Shown here: positions 11,280 through 21,337 of the stretch, piece after piece
Numbering within the stretch: the first letter of the stretch is position 1
Layout of the letters: each line of letters begins with the position of its first letter
Program-made: the position numbers and the translations under genes
Notes under the pieces: generated by a model
Told to the model about the DNA's origin: nothing
Database searches by the model: none
What the model saw: only the letters and a program-made list of their open reading frames with translations
Source of the DNA: Diaporthe sp. PMI_573
Taxonomy: Eukaryota > Ascomycota > Sordariomycetes > Diaporthales > Diaporthaceae
Length of the DNA: 64,000 nucleotides
Assembly: GCA_021399435.1 (NCBI GenBank)
Contig: JAJTUP010000114.1
Span: forward strand, 106,614 to 170,613
Direction of reading: 5' to 3'

Positions 11280-11470
11280 CAGACTATCACCCTTTTAGGT
11301 ATGTGGGACGTGTAATTATGGTCCAATTGATGGGGTGGTAACTGTGTGTATTGTGATGATGTCTTGTCTTGGTTCCTTGGTGGGACCCCACCCGTAAGGG
11401 GGCTGGTTTTGTCATGATTCAACCATTGATGCCTCAGGCACCTAACCCAAAGCACCCGTCACATCTGACA
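11277..11470 (-). repeat. 194-bp LTR family, copy 2 (subfamily A, reversed)
   Basis: This copy is nearly identical to copy 1 (73-265) but in opposite orientation, and shares its subfamily-A variants. The flanks (ACTGC left, CTAAA right) show no 5-bp duplication. Loss of the duplication suggests rearrangement after insertion, or recombination between copies. Confidence 0.8.
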
Positions 11471-11795
11471 CTAAACATCTTAATCAACAAGGAGGGCACA
11501 ATTCATCATCAGTTATAGTAAAAGAATAGTTTCTTTATTATTACTATAAGGCTTAAATAAATATACTTATAATAGCAAATATCCATTTTAGCTAATAGGC
11601 AACAAGTCTCTAGCTAGTATTTAAGCACAAAACACTTAGAAGTCACTTTATTACTAATAACCACCAAAAGGAAGTAAGATCATTAGAATCTAATATTAGA
11701 AATAGAATTAGCAGCTATTTTTATACTAATTAGTGTTTTTATTAACCTTAAGGAACTATTTTTGTAACCCCTAAGTGATCTTAAGACCTAAGGGG
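11471..11795. other. AT-rich intergenic tract
   Basis: This strongly AT-rich stretch carries no coding frame with a recognisable signature. Its composition contrasts with the adjacent GC-richer LTR and resembles old RIP-mutated or decayed repeat DNA. Confidence 0.4.
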
Positions 11796-11999
11796 TGTGA
11801 CGGCAGCCATGGTAGGCAAGCCACCTGGCCGTCACAAGGCCCTAACCCTGAGCCCCACAGTCGCGTCAAGACTTTTACGCAGTCCAGGGATCGCATGAGC
11901 TTTGCTCTCCCTTTTTCCTTCTTTCTCTTTAGCTTAGAATATTCGTTGATAGCGCCAATACACCCAGCTCCCATGCTGCATCTCGTGCTGGCCGTGACA
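11796..11999 (+). repeat. Solo LTR of the chromodomain Gypsy element
   Basis: This 204-bp sequence begins TGTGACGGCAGCC and ends CTGGCCGTGACA. It corresponds to the LTRs of the element at 23970-30239 and matches the variant of that element's 5' LTR (TTTTACGCAGTCCAGG) rather than its 3' LTR. No internal sequence adjoins it. The flanks AGGGG and CTTTC are not a target duplication. Confidence 0.85.
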
Positions 12000-12195
12000 C
12001 TTTCTAAAGGTTTTAAAAGATAACGCATAAGAAAGCCTTATTTATAGACCAGCCAGGTCTTAAGGAACATGCTACCCTACACCCCGGAACACTAGCCTTC
12101 TTATTATCTATAGCATTGCCGGCGGAAGCCCCCGGCTGCTTAATCACTAGCGCTCTAGTTACCATCTGTTTCAGTCTGTGCGAATATCCGTGTTC

Positions 12196-12260
12196 AAGAA
12201 CTAACTGTTACTAACTGTTAAACTGCATAACGTTCATGCTCGGGGGGCTTTTTCTTGTCG
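12196..12260. repeat. Left inverted repeat flanking the dioxygenase gene
   Basis: The sequence contains GTTACTAACTGTTAAACTGCA, then TAACGTTCATGCTCGGGGG and a CTTTTT run leading to TTGTCG. The same elements recur in reverse at 13378-13450 with small indels. The pair encloses the gene at 12269-13117. Confidence 0.7.
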
Positions 12261-12268
12261 CCTAAATA

Positions 12269-13117
12269 TTACCAGACCCAGAAACTCATAATAGAGGTAA
12301 ACAGCGTCCATTCCCCTAGTAAGCGCCCTACATCACTGCCAGCCGCACCTAGGCAAGAGATGAAGGGCAAGAAATGCTCCGACTTCCCCAGCGGGTGAAC
12401 CGCTTCACTGTCCGGAAAGTCCCATCTCCAATTGGCCACTTTTGCCCACTTTGCGGCTGGATCCGCTGTTGTAGCCGCCGCTTTCATGGCCTGTTCAAAT
12501 TCTCGGTTGCTGGGTATCTCGGGCTCGCCCTCGCGGCCAAGGGTAGCGTTGATGAGGATGTCGAAGTTATGATAGCTTGAACCGCTTCCCAGGATCATGT
12601 AGCCTTGATCACGGAGCGATTCCAACGCAGCACCCCATTTAAACGCTGCCTCCGTGCCCGCATCCCTTGCATTGGGGGTTGACACCTGCACAACTGGCAA
12701 GTCCGCTTCGGGTCGCAGCATTTTCAAAGGTACCCACACGCCGTGATCCCAGTCTCGCTTATCATCTAGCACGGGGTTCAAATCGTGTTCGACGAATCTC
12801 GCCTTCACGGCTTCGGCCAGCTTCACATCACCCTTTGCCGGATATTCGATCTCCCAGGCTCCTTCTGGCAAGTCTCCCGAGGCCTCCTCAGTGTAGTCGT
12901 ACCAGACACCAGGTTCAGGACTATGTGAGATGTGCGGCACTTCGGTCTCCCAGTGGGCCGTGAGGACGATGACGCCCTTCACGTTGTCAAACACCCACCG
13001 CACATCCTGGCAAAGCTTAACCATCTCTCGATGGTGAGGAGCGCCCAGTACCGCATAGGGTCCTCCCCCATGAGAGACGAATAAGACAGGAGCTCGCCTT
13101 AAGTTGGAAGTTGTCAT
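12269..13117 (-). CDS. Extradiol ring-cleavage dioxygenase, LigB/DODA type
   Basis: This uninterrupted 282-aa frame fits the family size of about 260-290 residues. The non-haem metal-site histidines can be seen: SHGGGP (His16), VLTAHWE, the WDHGVWVPL segment and the HPLGKSEHFLP segment. Members open catecholic rings using Fe(II) or Zn(II) and O2; 4,5-DOPA dioxygenase is the best-known example. The start MTTSNLRRAP was chosen because the following strand APVLFVSHGGG is the canonical N-terminus. The gene is intact in a region of decayed DNA and lies within a pair of inverted repeats about 1.25 kb apart. A P450 relic and an NmrA-like gene follow to the right, so it may be a survivor of a small catabolic or biosynthetic group. 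The substrate is not predictable. Confidence 0.88.
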   Translation of the reverse strand: MTTSNLRRAPVLFVSHGGGPYAVLGAPHHREMVKLCQDVRWVFDNVKGVIVLTAHWETEVPHISHSPEPGVWYDYTEEASGDLPEGAWEIEYPAKGDVKLAEAVKARFVEHDLNPVLDDKRDWDHGVWVPLKMLRPEADLPVVQVSTPNARDAGTEAAFKWGAALESLRDQGYMILGSGSSYHNFDILINATLGREGEPEIPSNREFEQAMKAAATTADPAAKWAKVANWRWDFPDSEAVHPLGKSEHFLPFISCLGAAGSDVGRLLGEWTLFTSIMSFWVW

Positions 13118-13377
13118 GATGAGTAGGGGTTTAAGGAGGGGCAGACACTAGCGCAGACGATGGGTCAGCTTGGGTGGAATGGACAATACTGGAAGCCGGA
13201 ACGCCCATATATATAGATATGTATGTATAATATATTATTAATTGGCTGTTTTAGATTGCATTATCCCGACTAGCACGGACCTGCACATGACCCGTCCCGA
13301 CATTTCGCAATCTGCGAGACATCGGAATATCGGGATCTATTTGTACCCGCCTAAGTCGAATGACTCGTCTTGGGTAC

Positions 13378-13450
13378 TCGACAAAAAAAAAAAAAGCCCC
13401 CGAGCATGAACGTTATGTGCTTGCAGTTTAACACTTAGTAACAGTTCTTT
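13378..13450. repeat. Right inverted repeat flanking the dioxygenase gene
   Basis: Read on the minus strand it gives AAAGAACTGTTACTAA, then GTTAAACTGCA, ATAACGTTCATGCTCGGGGG and a run of thymines to TTGTCG. This matches 12196-12260 apart from a few short indels (for example an extra AGCA or AACT). Confidence 0.7.
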
Positions 13451-13659
13451 GGGGATGCTTGTCTTACCATTTCCTTCAAGATCGATTTCTAGTATACTTA
13501 GCTAGCTTTACTAGAAGTCTGCCTAAATTTACTGGAATTCTTAGATTACTGGTAAAGTTCCATTAATTTATTACTAAGAATATGTTTATCGGTAGTGAGG
13601 CTTCAACGCTGCGTGTCACGTTAGAGGATGCACCCAGGACGGTCAAGGCGAATGCAAGA

Positions 13660-14125
13660 ATTTGCTTACTTCTCGCCTAGGCTGTTGCACGGGCTAAGTA
13701 AAAGGGCCCTGAGGTAATCCTTGTTAACGCGGGGGTCCCCCAACCATCGCTCGGGGATAAACTGCTGTGCGCGCCATGAAATATGCAGAATCATGGAACA
13801 AAGCCCATTGCCAGATATCAGGAATAGTCTATGAAAAGTAACGTCGATATGCAATTACGAAGGGGCTTGTCCATTTAGGTATTAATGCTGGCGGTGTTGG
13901 GTTTCCAAAAAATGGTCCCCTCCAGTAGTTATGCCAGGCACGCTAATAGGGACCGGCGAATACAGACGAAGGTCTTCCCAGATGCAAGCGTCCAAATACG
14001 CAAGCCTTTGTATGCTCGGGAGGCCAATCTCATTCTGAGATTTTTAAAAGACCGGACCTCCTCCGAATTTCGTCAGAACTCTAAAGTACTGGCTGAGATG
14101 TCTCTATTGGCGGGAGGGGAGGATT
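13660..14125 (-). pseudogene. Cytochrome P450 relic
   Basis: Two P450 hallmarks remain in order. One is the K-helix region LAYLDACIWEDLRLYSPVP (ExxR is E-D-L-R here) at about 13.95-14.03 kb. The other is the PERF-like FIPERWLGD followed by a degraded haem-binding loop (LLLSPCNSLGEK) at about 13.67-13.76 kb. In this loop the cysteine survives, but the phenylalanine and surrounding glycines are damaged. Stops and frame changes separate the two. The N-terminal half is not recognisable. It neighbours an intact NmrA-like gene and a dioxygenase gene. Confidence 0.6.
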
Positions 14126-14369
14126 TCATAGTGATAATCAGACACTCGCACGAGAAGCAAATAAAACGGAAATCCATAACAACAATCATTCCTATATTTC
14201 GGTCCTTTCGGCTCTGCTAATTGTAGATGTCATTGATCCGGGGGAAACTTTCCGATCAGGATAACCCAATATTCGGTCTCTGGTTCCCACCGAGTTCATC
14301 AACTAACCGCGTAGTGTGTCCTCCTAAGGCAGTATTATACCGTCGAAGTGAAGGCCTGAAACTGAGGAC

Positions 14370-15328
14370 CTAATCATGCTGAAACTTGGCAGCGAATTTC
14401 TTCTCCAATCCTTCATCCGTGAGGAGAGGGAGGCCAACCAGCTCGTTGTCCACCTCGGGATAGGCAGCACGATACTTTCCACTAAGGAGTGCAGCTTTGA
14501 GCAAAGGAAAGATGAGATTGAAGTCGGTTGGACCCTTCTCCAGATTTTTGAGAGCCTGCTCAAGCTCTTGCTGCGCGTCTACTCTTGTCTCCGTCCACTG
14601 AACTGCCGGTGGACTGTACTTCTTCGCGATGGCCAAAACCTTGGCCTGGGTCAAGATGGTGTCGTGAATGAGTAGGTTTCGATTCTTGGTTGCTTCAGGG
14701 GCATTTAAGGCGCCGGCGACGGCTTTTCCAACGCTGTGAACACTGGTAGAGCTGAAGGGGTGTTCACCATTGTCAAAGATTTGAATCGAAGATGTATTCA
14801 CATCAAGAATGAAGGGGTATTCGAGCATGTAATCCAGGAAAGCTCCCACGGAGAAGATCGTATAGTCAAGCAAACCCGTATCGGCCTTCTTTTTCAGGTT
14901 CTCCTGGACTTGGGCCAATGGGTAGTTGATGGGAAGAGTCCGCGCCTTAGGGTCGGTCGACAAAGAACCCCAGTCGGCCGGAATATACCGCTTTACTCCA
15001 GCTTTGATGCAAGCTTCGATGATTAGCTCCTGATTCATGACGGCAGCGGATGCAAAGGTAGCGATTGCGACATCATTGCGTCGCAACGCCTCGACAAGGC
15101 TATCCTGGGAGGAATAATCGACCTGAGCAGCCTCGACACCGGAGGGGAGGTCCTTCATGCCAGAAGGGTTTCTGCTCAGAACAGTCACAGTAAATCCATT
15201 ATTGACCAGCTCCTCAAGAATCGCACTTCCCAGACGACCTTTCTGTAGAACTGACTTAACAAACGGCTTAGAGAACGGAGATAACCGAGACTTACACCAA
15301 GGAGAGCTACCTTCTTGAAGGAACCCAT
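14370..15328 (-). CDS. NmrA-like / isoflavone-reductase-type NAD(P)-binding protein
   Basis: Two exons (15296-15328 and 14370-15242) joined across a 53-bp GT-AG intron (donor GTAAGT, acceptor CTACAG) encode 301 aa. The join rebuilds the N-terminal dinucleotide-binding start MGSFKKVALLG-KGRLGSAILEE, a slightly altered GxxGxxG. The rest follows the atypical short-chain dehydrogenase pattern: VTVLSRNPSG, VAIATFASAAVMNQ, VKRYIPADWGS, then LDYTIFSVGAFLDYMLEYPF. Members reduce small aromatic substrates or act as redox sensors. Here a role with the nearby dioxygenase and P450 relic is only contextual. The frame is intact. The first glycine turn reads GKGRLG. Confidence 0.85.
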
Positions 15329-15691
15329 TCTGCTTCAAGTATGTATATGAATCGTGATTTGATTGAACTGAGGCGAGGATCAAAGTTGTTGTATTGATGA
15401 AAGTATGGGCTATTGTTGTCGGTCGATAGCAGGTATATATAGATATTTCTCGACCTGTGGAAGTGGTATTTTACCACTAAAGCCAGGCTGATTCGGCATC
15501 CACTCAAAGTCCCACGTAGTGACCACACAAAGATGTTAGCAGCCTCGTAACCAGCTCTTTCATAAGTTACCATATTTACGAAGGGGCTTGTTACATGAAT
15601 TACGCATTCTGGTGCCGCCCAAAGCGGGGACGCTAGTCCTATCAAGGCAAGCGACTCGCCATCCAATAAGCCATTATAAATCAACTGTACC

Positions 15692-15884
15692 TGTCAGATT
15701 ATCACCCTTTTAGGTATATGGGACGTGTAATTATGGTCCAATTGATGGGGTGGTCACTGTGTGTATTGTGATGATGTCTTGTCTTGGTTCTCTAGCGCGA
15801 CCCCTCCCGTTGGGGGCTGGTTTTGTCGTGACGGACATATTGATGCCTCAGGCACACACCTCTTGGCTACCCGTCACATCTGAC
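15692..15884 (-). repeat. 194-bp LTR family, copy 3 (subfamily B)
   Basis: This copy begins TGTCAGATTATCACCC and ends CATCTGAC without the final A. It is followed by CCCCTCAGAC, which on the minus strand is the same GTCTGAGGGGG that precedes copy 1. It carries the subfamily-B variants GGTAGCCAAGAGGTGTG. The right flank was replaced by the LINE that starts at about 15893. Confidence 0.8.
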
Positions 15885-15989
15885 CCCCTCAGACGAATTG
15901 GTTTCGGATCTCGAATCTAAATATTTTATCTTCTTTACAACCTTTGAAATACCTGGTGGCCGCTTGGCGGAGATTCTGGCCACTGGTGG

Positions 15990-17300
15990 ATGTCTGGTGT
16001 TGCGAACCCCGCATCAGACGTCATTGTCGTCATGGAAGGCGAACAGGATGTTCCGGGCGGGGGATGTCATCGTCCCCTGCGTAAAAGGACCAGAACGACG
16101 AGGGCGTTGGAATCCAAGCAGCAAAAAGGTGCTATGGAATGGCAGGAAGAGGAGAGCAGTGAGGGAACTCCGAGTCATACCCGAGCTAAGAAACGGGCCG
16201 CGCCTAAGGCAGCTGGTAGCATGAGCGAGGTTGCCCAGAGCCTAAAACGACTCCTGGAACAAGATTTCAATAAGAGAATGGAATCGATGAAGGCGGAATT
16301 TCAGCTCGAGTTTGCTAAGCTTAGGGACCGCATGGCTGAGGAAGTTACTAGGACTACGGCCCAGATGGCACAAGAATTATCGCAAGTCCGACAGCAGCTT
16401 ACCCAGGTTTGCGACAAGCTGGAGCAGACCCGACTACAGCTGGATACACTGAGTAAGGCTCAGGCACCACGATCGCCGGGCCGGACATATGCAGACGCGG
16501 CCAGAATGACACCCGTTAGTACTCCCATCCAATCTCCATCTACGGCCCGATCGGCGACTCCAAAGCCGGTGTTCTGCACAGTGGACACATCCAGGGTGCC
16601 CGAGGATCACATTGGAGACGCTACACCGGCAATGATTCGCAAAACCGTTGAACAGGAAATGCGAATGTCCAGCGACCAGCCGAGTTGGCGATGTGTTGCA
16701 GTCACCAAAGATGGACGGAATACCAACCGCCTGAGGGTGATTGGTAGGAACGAGGAAGAACTGAAGAGGATCAAGGCGATCATCGAGGCCAAGAAGGCTC
16801 CAGGTGCAAGAGTGCTCCGAGACCAACTGTACCCAGTCAAAGTTGACAATATCAACCGTGCTGCCGTTCTCGACCAGGAAGGCAAGGTCCTTCCTGGAGC
16901 GATGGACGCTTTGGGCCAAGAGAATGAAGTTCAAATTGCCAAGATGGCCTGGTTGAGTCGAAAGGACAACGCGAAAGCATATGGATCCATGGTGGTATAC
17001 CTCACCAAGAACAGCGATGCCAGGAGACTCCTACAAGAACGCTACTTCCTTGCAGCGGGTGAATCGGCGTACACTAGCGTGTTCGAGCGGAGAGCTGGAC
17101 CGATACAATGCTACAACTGCCAGGAGCTCGGCCACAAGGCTTTCTCGTGCAGCAAGAATCGGGTATGTGCGAGGTGCGCTGCCGAAGACCACCATCATAG
17201 TGAGTGCCAGACGCAGGTACCCAAGTGCGTACCCTGTGGTGGACCGCACGAGTCGTTCAGTCGCAGCTGCCCGAAACTCTACCCTACTCGGCATGAGTAG
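15990..17300 (+). CDS. LINE ORF1 protein (nucleic-acid-binding, CCHC)
   Basis: This is an uninterrupted frame of 436 aa. Residues of roughly 75-155 form a long charged helix (from AQSLKRLLEQDFNKRMES through DKLEQTRLQLDTLSK), a likely coiled coil for trimerisation. After a Pro/Thr-rich linker and a globular region come three Cys/His clusters near the C-terminus: CYNCQELGHKAFSC, CARCAAEDHHHSEC and CVPCGGPHESFSRSC. ORF1 proteins bind the element RNA to form the retrotransposition RNP. The ATG at 15990 is the first in frame with a complete coiled coil downstream. The stop TAG overlaps the ORF2 start. Confidence 0.85.
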   Translation: MSGVANPASDVIVVMEGEQDVPGGGCHRPLRKRTRTTRALESKQQKGAMEWQEEESSEGTPSHTRAKKRAAPKAAGSMSEVAQSLKRLLEQDFNKRMESMKAEFQLEFAKLRDRMAEEVTRTTAQMAQELSQVRQQLTQVCDKLEQTRLQLDTLSKAQAPRSPGRTYADAARMTPVSTPIQSPSTARSATPKPVFCTVDTSRVPEDHIGDATPAMIRKTVEQEMRMSSDQPSWRCVAVTKDGRNTNRLRVIGRNEEELKRIKAIIEAKKAPGARVLRDQLYPVKVDNINRAAVLDQEGKVLPGAMDALGQENEVQIAKMAWLSRKDNAKAYGSMVVYLTKNSDARRLLQERYFLAAGESAYTSVFERRAGPIQCYNCQELGHKAFSCSKNRVCARCAAEDHHHSECQTQVPKCVPCGGPHESFSRSCPKLYPTRHE

Positions 17301-20300
17301 AATATTCCAGGTCATCCAACTGAATGTAAGAAAACAGGACACGGTACACGAGAGCCTAATGAACGATACGCGACTCCAGGATTTTGCAGTTGTGGCAGTC
17401 CAAGAACCACAGGCATGGAAAGGTGACGGCAAACTATTAACAGTCCCTATGGGGCATCCCAGATGGATTAAAATGGTCCCTACGATTTGGAGAGATGGCA
17501 GATGGCCGATCCGGAGCATGTTGTGGGTGAATAGGGACTTGGGGGCCGACCAAGTACCAATACAGTCCTCGGACTTGACAGCAGCAGCCATACGACTTCC
17601 GGACCGAATAATGTTGGTTGTGTCAGTGTATGTGCCGGGACGCAAGCCCCAGGCTCTTCGAAATACATGCCATACCCTGCACCAGGTGATCCTCGACCTC
17701 AGGAGCAGGTCAGGGATGGCGGTGGACGTCATTCTGGCCGGAGATTTTAATCAGCACGACCGGCTATGGGGAGGAGACGACGTGGCCTTGGCAAGGCAAG
17801 GCGAGGCCGAACCGATTATCGACGTCATGAACGAGCACGGCCTATGCAGCCTCCTCCCGAGAGGCACAAAGACATGGCAAGGCCCCGACAAGGAAAGCAC
17901 AATCGACCTGATGCTGGCGACGGCAAAACTGGCAGACGAAATGGTGACGTGCTCCATACACCCGACAGAACACGGATCGGACCACCGGGCGATCCAAACG
18001 ACGTTCGATCTCGCGATGCCTGATCGGATTGTCACGGAAAGACTGTCGTTCAAGAACGCACCATGGACAACAATCAGAACCAGGGTGAAGAAAAATCTCC
18101 GAGAGCTCCCCTGGACTGTCGGTGTGCAGGAGCAGACAGACCAGTTAATGAGGGTCGTCCTCGAGGCGATCCACGATCTGACACCCCGAGCACAACCAGT
18201 ACCGTACGCGAAGTGCTGGTGGACGAAGGATTTGACAGGACTTCGGCGGGTGTACACATTCTGGCGAAATCAGGCCAGGGCACAGCGGCGAGCAGGCCAA
18301 GTGAGGCCCGACCTGGAAAGACGGGCCAAGGAAGCATCCAAGGAGTACCATGATGCCATCCGGAAACAGAAAAAACTGCACTGGGACGACTTCCTGGCAG
18401 AAGATGTCAACATATGGAAGGCGGCCAAGTACTTAAAACCAGAAACAGGTGTTATGGACGACAGGGTGCCCCCTTTGAAGAGGGAAGACGGTTCCACCAC
18501 GGAAGATACGGTGGAGCAGGCAGAGGAGCTGCTCAGCACGTTCTTCCCCTCGTTGCCGGCTAAGATTGACGATGAAGGCGAGCGACCGCAACGGACGGAA
18601 GTGCACATGCCAGACCTCACCATGGAGGAAGTTGAAGAAAAAGTGCTAGCAGCGAAACCTTGGAAAGCACCTGGAGAGGATGGTCTGCCAGCAATGGTGT
18701 GGAAACAGCTTTGGCCAGTGGTTAGATACCGTGTCTTGCACCTTTTCGACACTTCCCTCAGGGACGGTGTGGTACCCCACCAGTGGAGGAGTGCGAAGGT
18801 CATCCCGCTAAAGAAAGCAGACAAGGGAGACTACACAGTGGCCAAGGCATGGAGACCGATATCCCTGCTGTCAACACTGGGCAAGATACTCGAGGCAGCC
18901 GTTGCAGAGCGGGTATCCTATGTAGTGGAAAGCTATGGACTGCTGCCTGCAAACCACTTCGGGGCAAGGAAGCGAAGGTCAGCCGAACAAGCACTGATAC
19001 TGCTGCAGGAGCAGATCTACAAGGCATGGAGGGCCGGCAGGGTGCTCAGTCTGGTCAGTTTCGACGTCAAGGGTGCTTACAACGGAGTGTTCAAAGAACG
19101 ACTACTGGAGAGGCTGAAGGCGAGAGGCATACCTGGTGGACTGGTGAGATGAATTAACGCCTTCTGCTCTGGACGCATGGCCACCGTGGTGGTAAATGGG
19201 TACAAGTCACAGCTACGGGAGTTGCCACAGGCAGGTCTCCCGCAAGGATCACCACTGTCGCCGGTGTTGTTCCTGTTCTTCAATGCAGATTTGGTGCAGA
19301 GAAGAATCAACGCAAGAGGTGGTTCGATGGCATTCGTGGACGACTACTCAGCCTGGGTGGTGGGACCAACAGCGGAGGAGAATCGAGCCGGCATCCAATC
19401 AATTATAGACGAAGCACTGGGCTGGGAAAGACGGAGCGGTGCGACGTTCAACGGAGACAAGACGACCATCGTGCATTTCACGCGAAACGCCGCGCGTACC
19501 AGCGACAAAGCGTTCATGATCAAAGGAAAAGTAGTCAAGCCCAAGGCGAGCGCCAAGATCCTGGGAGTGGTCATGGACGCGAAACTGCGGTACAAGGAAC
19601 ACATAGCTAGAGCCGCCGCAAAGGGGCTCTCGGCTGCTATGTGTCTGAGAAGACTGAAGATGCTGTCACCGCGGACTGCGAGACAACTGTTCGTAGCAAC
19701 AGTAGCTCCCACCATGGACTATGCGTCCAGCGTGTGGGCGCACTCATGTGGCGTTAGAGAAGCTGCTTGGCTGGACAAGGCACAGATGGTCGGAGCACAG
19801 GCGATCACGGGGGCTTTCCGGACCGTCGCAACGGCGGTGGCAGAGGCCGAAGCTAGCATCCAACCGGTGCAAGAACGGCATGCGCAAGCGGCAACAAGGT
19901 TTTGGATCAACCTCCGGACCCTTCCCAGGACACACCCGTTGGCGACACTGAAAGTGAAAGTGTGTCGCCGATTCGTATCGCCGATGCAGAGGATTGCTCA
20001 AGTACAAGGGGAAACAGCCACTGAACGAATGGAGATCATTCGGGAGTACGCGTTACCGCCATGGAGGAACCGTATCCCGGTGTCGTGCGACCCTGACCGG
20101 GAGAGAGCGGTGGAAGAAGCAAAGAGGGTGAATGGCATAGTTATTGCCACCTGCTCCTCGCAGAGAAGGGGCATGGTAGGCATGGGAGGTGTCGTACGAG
20201 ATACGGCGATCAACAAAGATGACGAGGTAGTGGCCAGCTACTCCATCACTCTCGGGTTGACGGAGGAGCTGAACCTATACATCGCCGAGTTGGGAGCTAT

Positions 20301-21072
20301 AGAGATGGTATTGAGATGTATGCCGTCTGGACTCTGCTGGCGGGATGTGACTGTCATGACGAGCAGCCGCTCCGCACTAGAAGCCATACGGCGGCCACGA
20401 CAACAATCCGGCCAACAGATCATACGGCAAATATACGACCATATGAAGCGTCTCGAAGACGAGGGCCACTCTCTCCGGATGTTGTGGGTTCCAGCAGGAG
20501 AAGAGGATTTTGCGCTGGGACCAAAAGCCAAAGCAGCAGCGCGGAAGGCCACAGAAGGAGAATGCAGACCAGATGTGCCACCACATCTAGCAAGATCCAC
20601 AAGGATAAGACTAGCGATAACCAAGCAGCGGCAAACAAGAACACTACCAGAAAGAGTCGGGAAATGCTCGAAGCAGATAGATACGGCACTGCCAGGCAAG
20701 CATACCCGTACTCTATATGACCCGCTGAAGAGGAAGGAAGCAGACGTACTATCACAGCTCCGCACCGGAATGGTGAGACTTAACAGCTTTCTATGCAAGA
20801 TAGGAACGGTGGAATCGGACACTTGCGAATGCGGGCTAGCATCAGAGACAGTGGAACACTTCCTATTCCGCTGTGCAAAATGGACCGCGCAACGGGAAGG
20901 CATGTTGCGATGCTCACAGGCAAAGATGGGAAACCTATCATACTTCCTGGGGGGAAAGGCGGCGTCTGACGGTGACAAATGGACACCAGACATGCGGGCA
21001 GTACGGGCGACGATCAAATTTGCCATTGCAACGGGGAGGCTTGACATGGACCAGAAGCCTCAGGCACACTAA
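17293..21072 (+). pseudogene. LINE ORF2 (endonuclease-reverse transcriptase-RNase H) with one nonsense codon
   Basis: ORF2 starts at ATG 17293, eight bases inside the end of ORF1. Domains in order: APE-type endonuclease (QVIQLNVRK, VVAVQEPQAW, LAGDFNQHDRLWGG, GSDHRAIQ), reverse transcriptase (WKAPGEDGLP, WRPISLLSTLGKILEA, SFDVKGAYNGV, GLPQGSPLSP, catalytic FVDD at about 19.34 kb), RNase H (IAELGAIEMV and later acidic residues), and a C-terminal Cys/His cluster CECGLASETVEHFLFRC. The frame is open for about 1260 codons except for TGA at 19150-19152, where relatives have tryptophan (LVR-stop-INAFCSGR). The single change from TGG fits a G-to-A transition. Otherwise the element looks young. Confidence 0.85.
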
Positions 21073-21337
21073 CTATTCAGATTGAATCCTACTAACATCA
21101 TACAGTCTCATTTTGGCAGACCGTGCTTCAGCTGCTGAGGATAGGACGCTGAACACTTGGAGAAATTGGCCTTCAAGCAGGCCTGTCACTGCATATACAT
21201 CAGATTGGACCAGTCAGTAGAGTGAAATTGTGGGGCTTCGGGTGATTATGGAAGAACCGTACGAAACGAAAATAGCTTAGCGCAAAGGCCCTCTGGGGTG
21301 TGTCCCCCCGGGCGAAATAAAATCCATCCATCCATCC

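Larger units (their letters stand above)
15893..21337 (+). mobile_element. Tad-like non-LTR retrotransposon (LINE), near full length
   Basis: The element has a short 5' UTR, ORF1 with CCHC knuckles, ORF2 with endonuclease, reverse transcriptase and RNase H, a 3' UTR ending GGGCGAAATAAA, and a simple (ATCC)n tail at 21322-21337. A tetranucleotide tail with this preceding sequence is characteristic of fungal Tad-clade LINEs. CCTCAG occurs at both ends (15887-15892 and 21336-21341) and could be a short target duplication, though it overlaps the tail. It inserted next to, or into, an LTR copy. Confidence 0.85.

Noticed and set aside
13885..14220. 111-codon plus-strand frame
   Set aside because: It is the shadow of the P450 relic on the other strand, where the ExxR region can be read.
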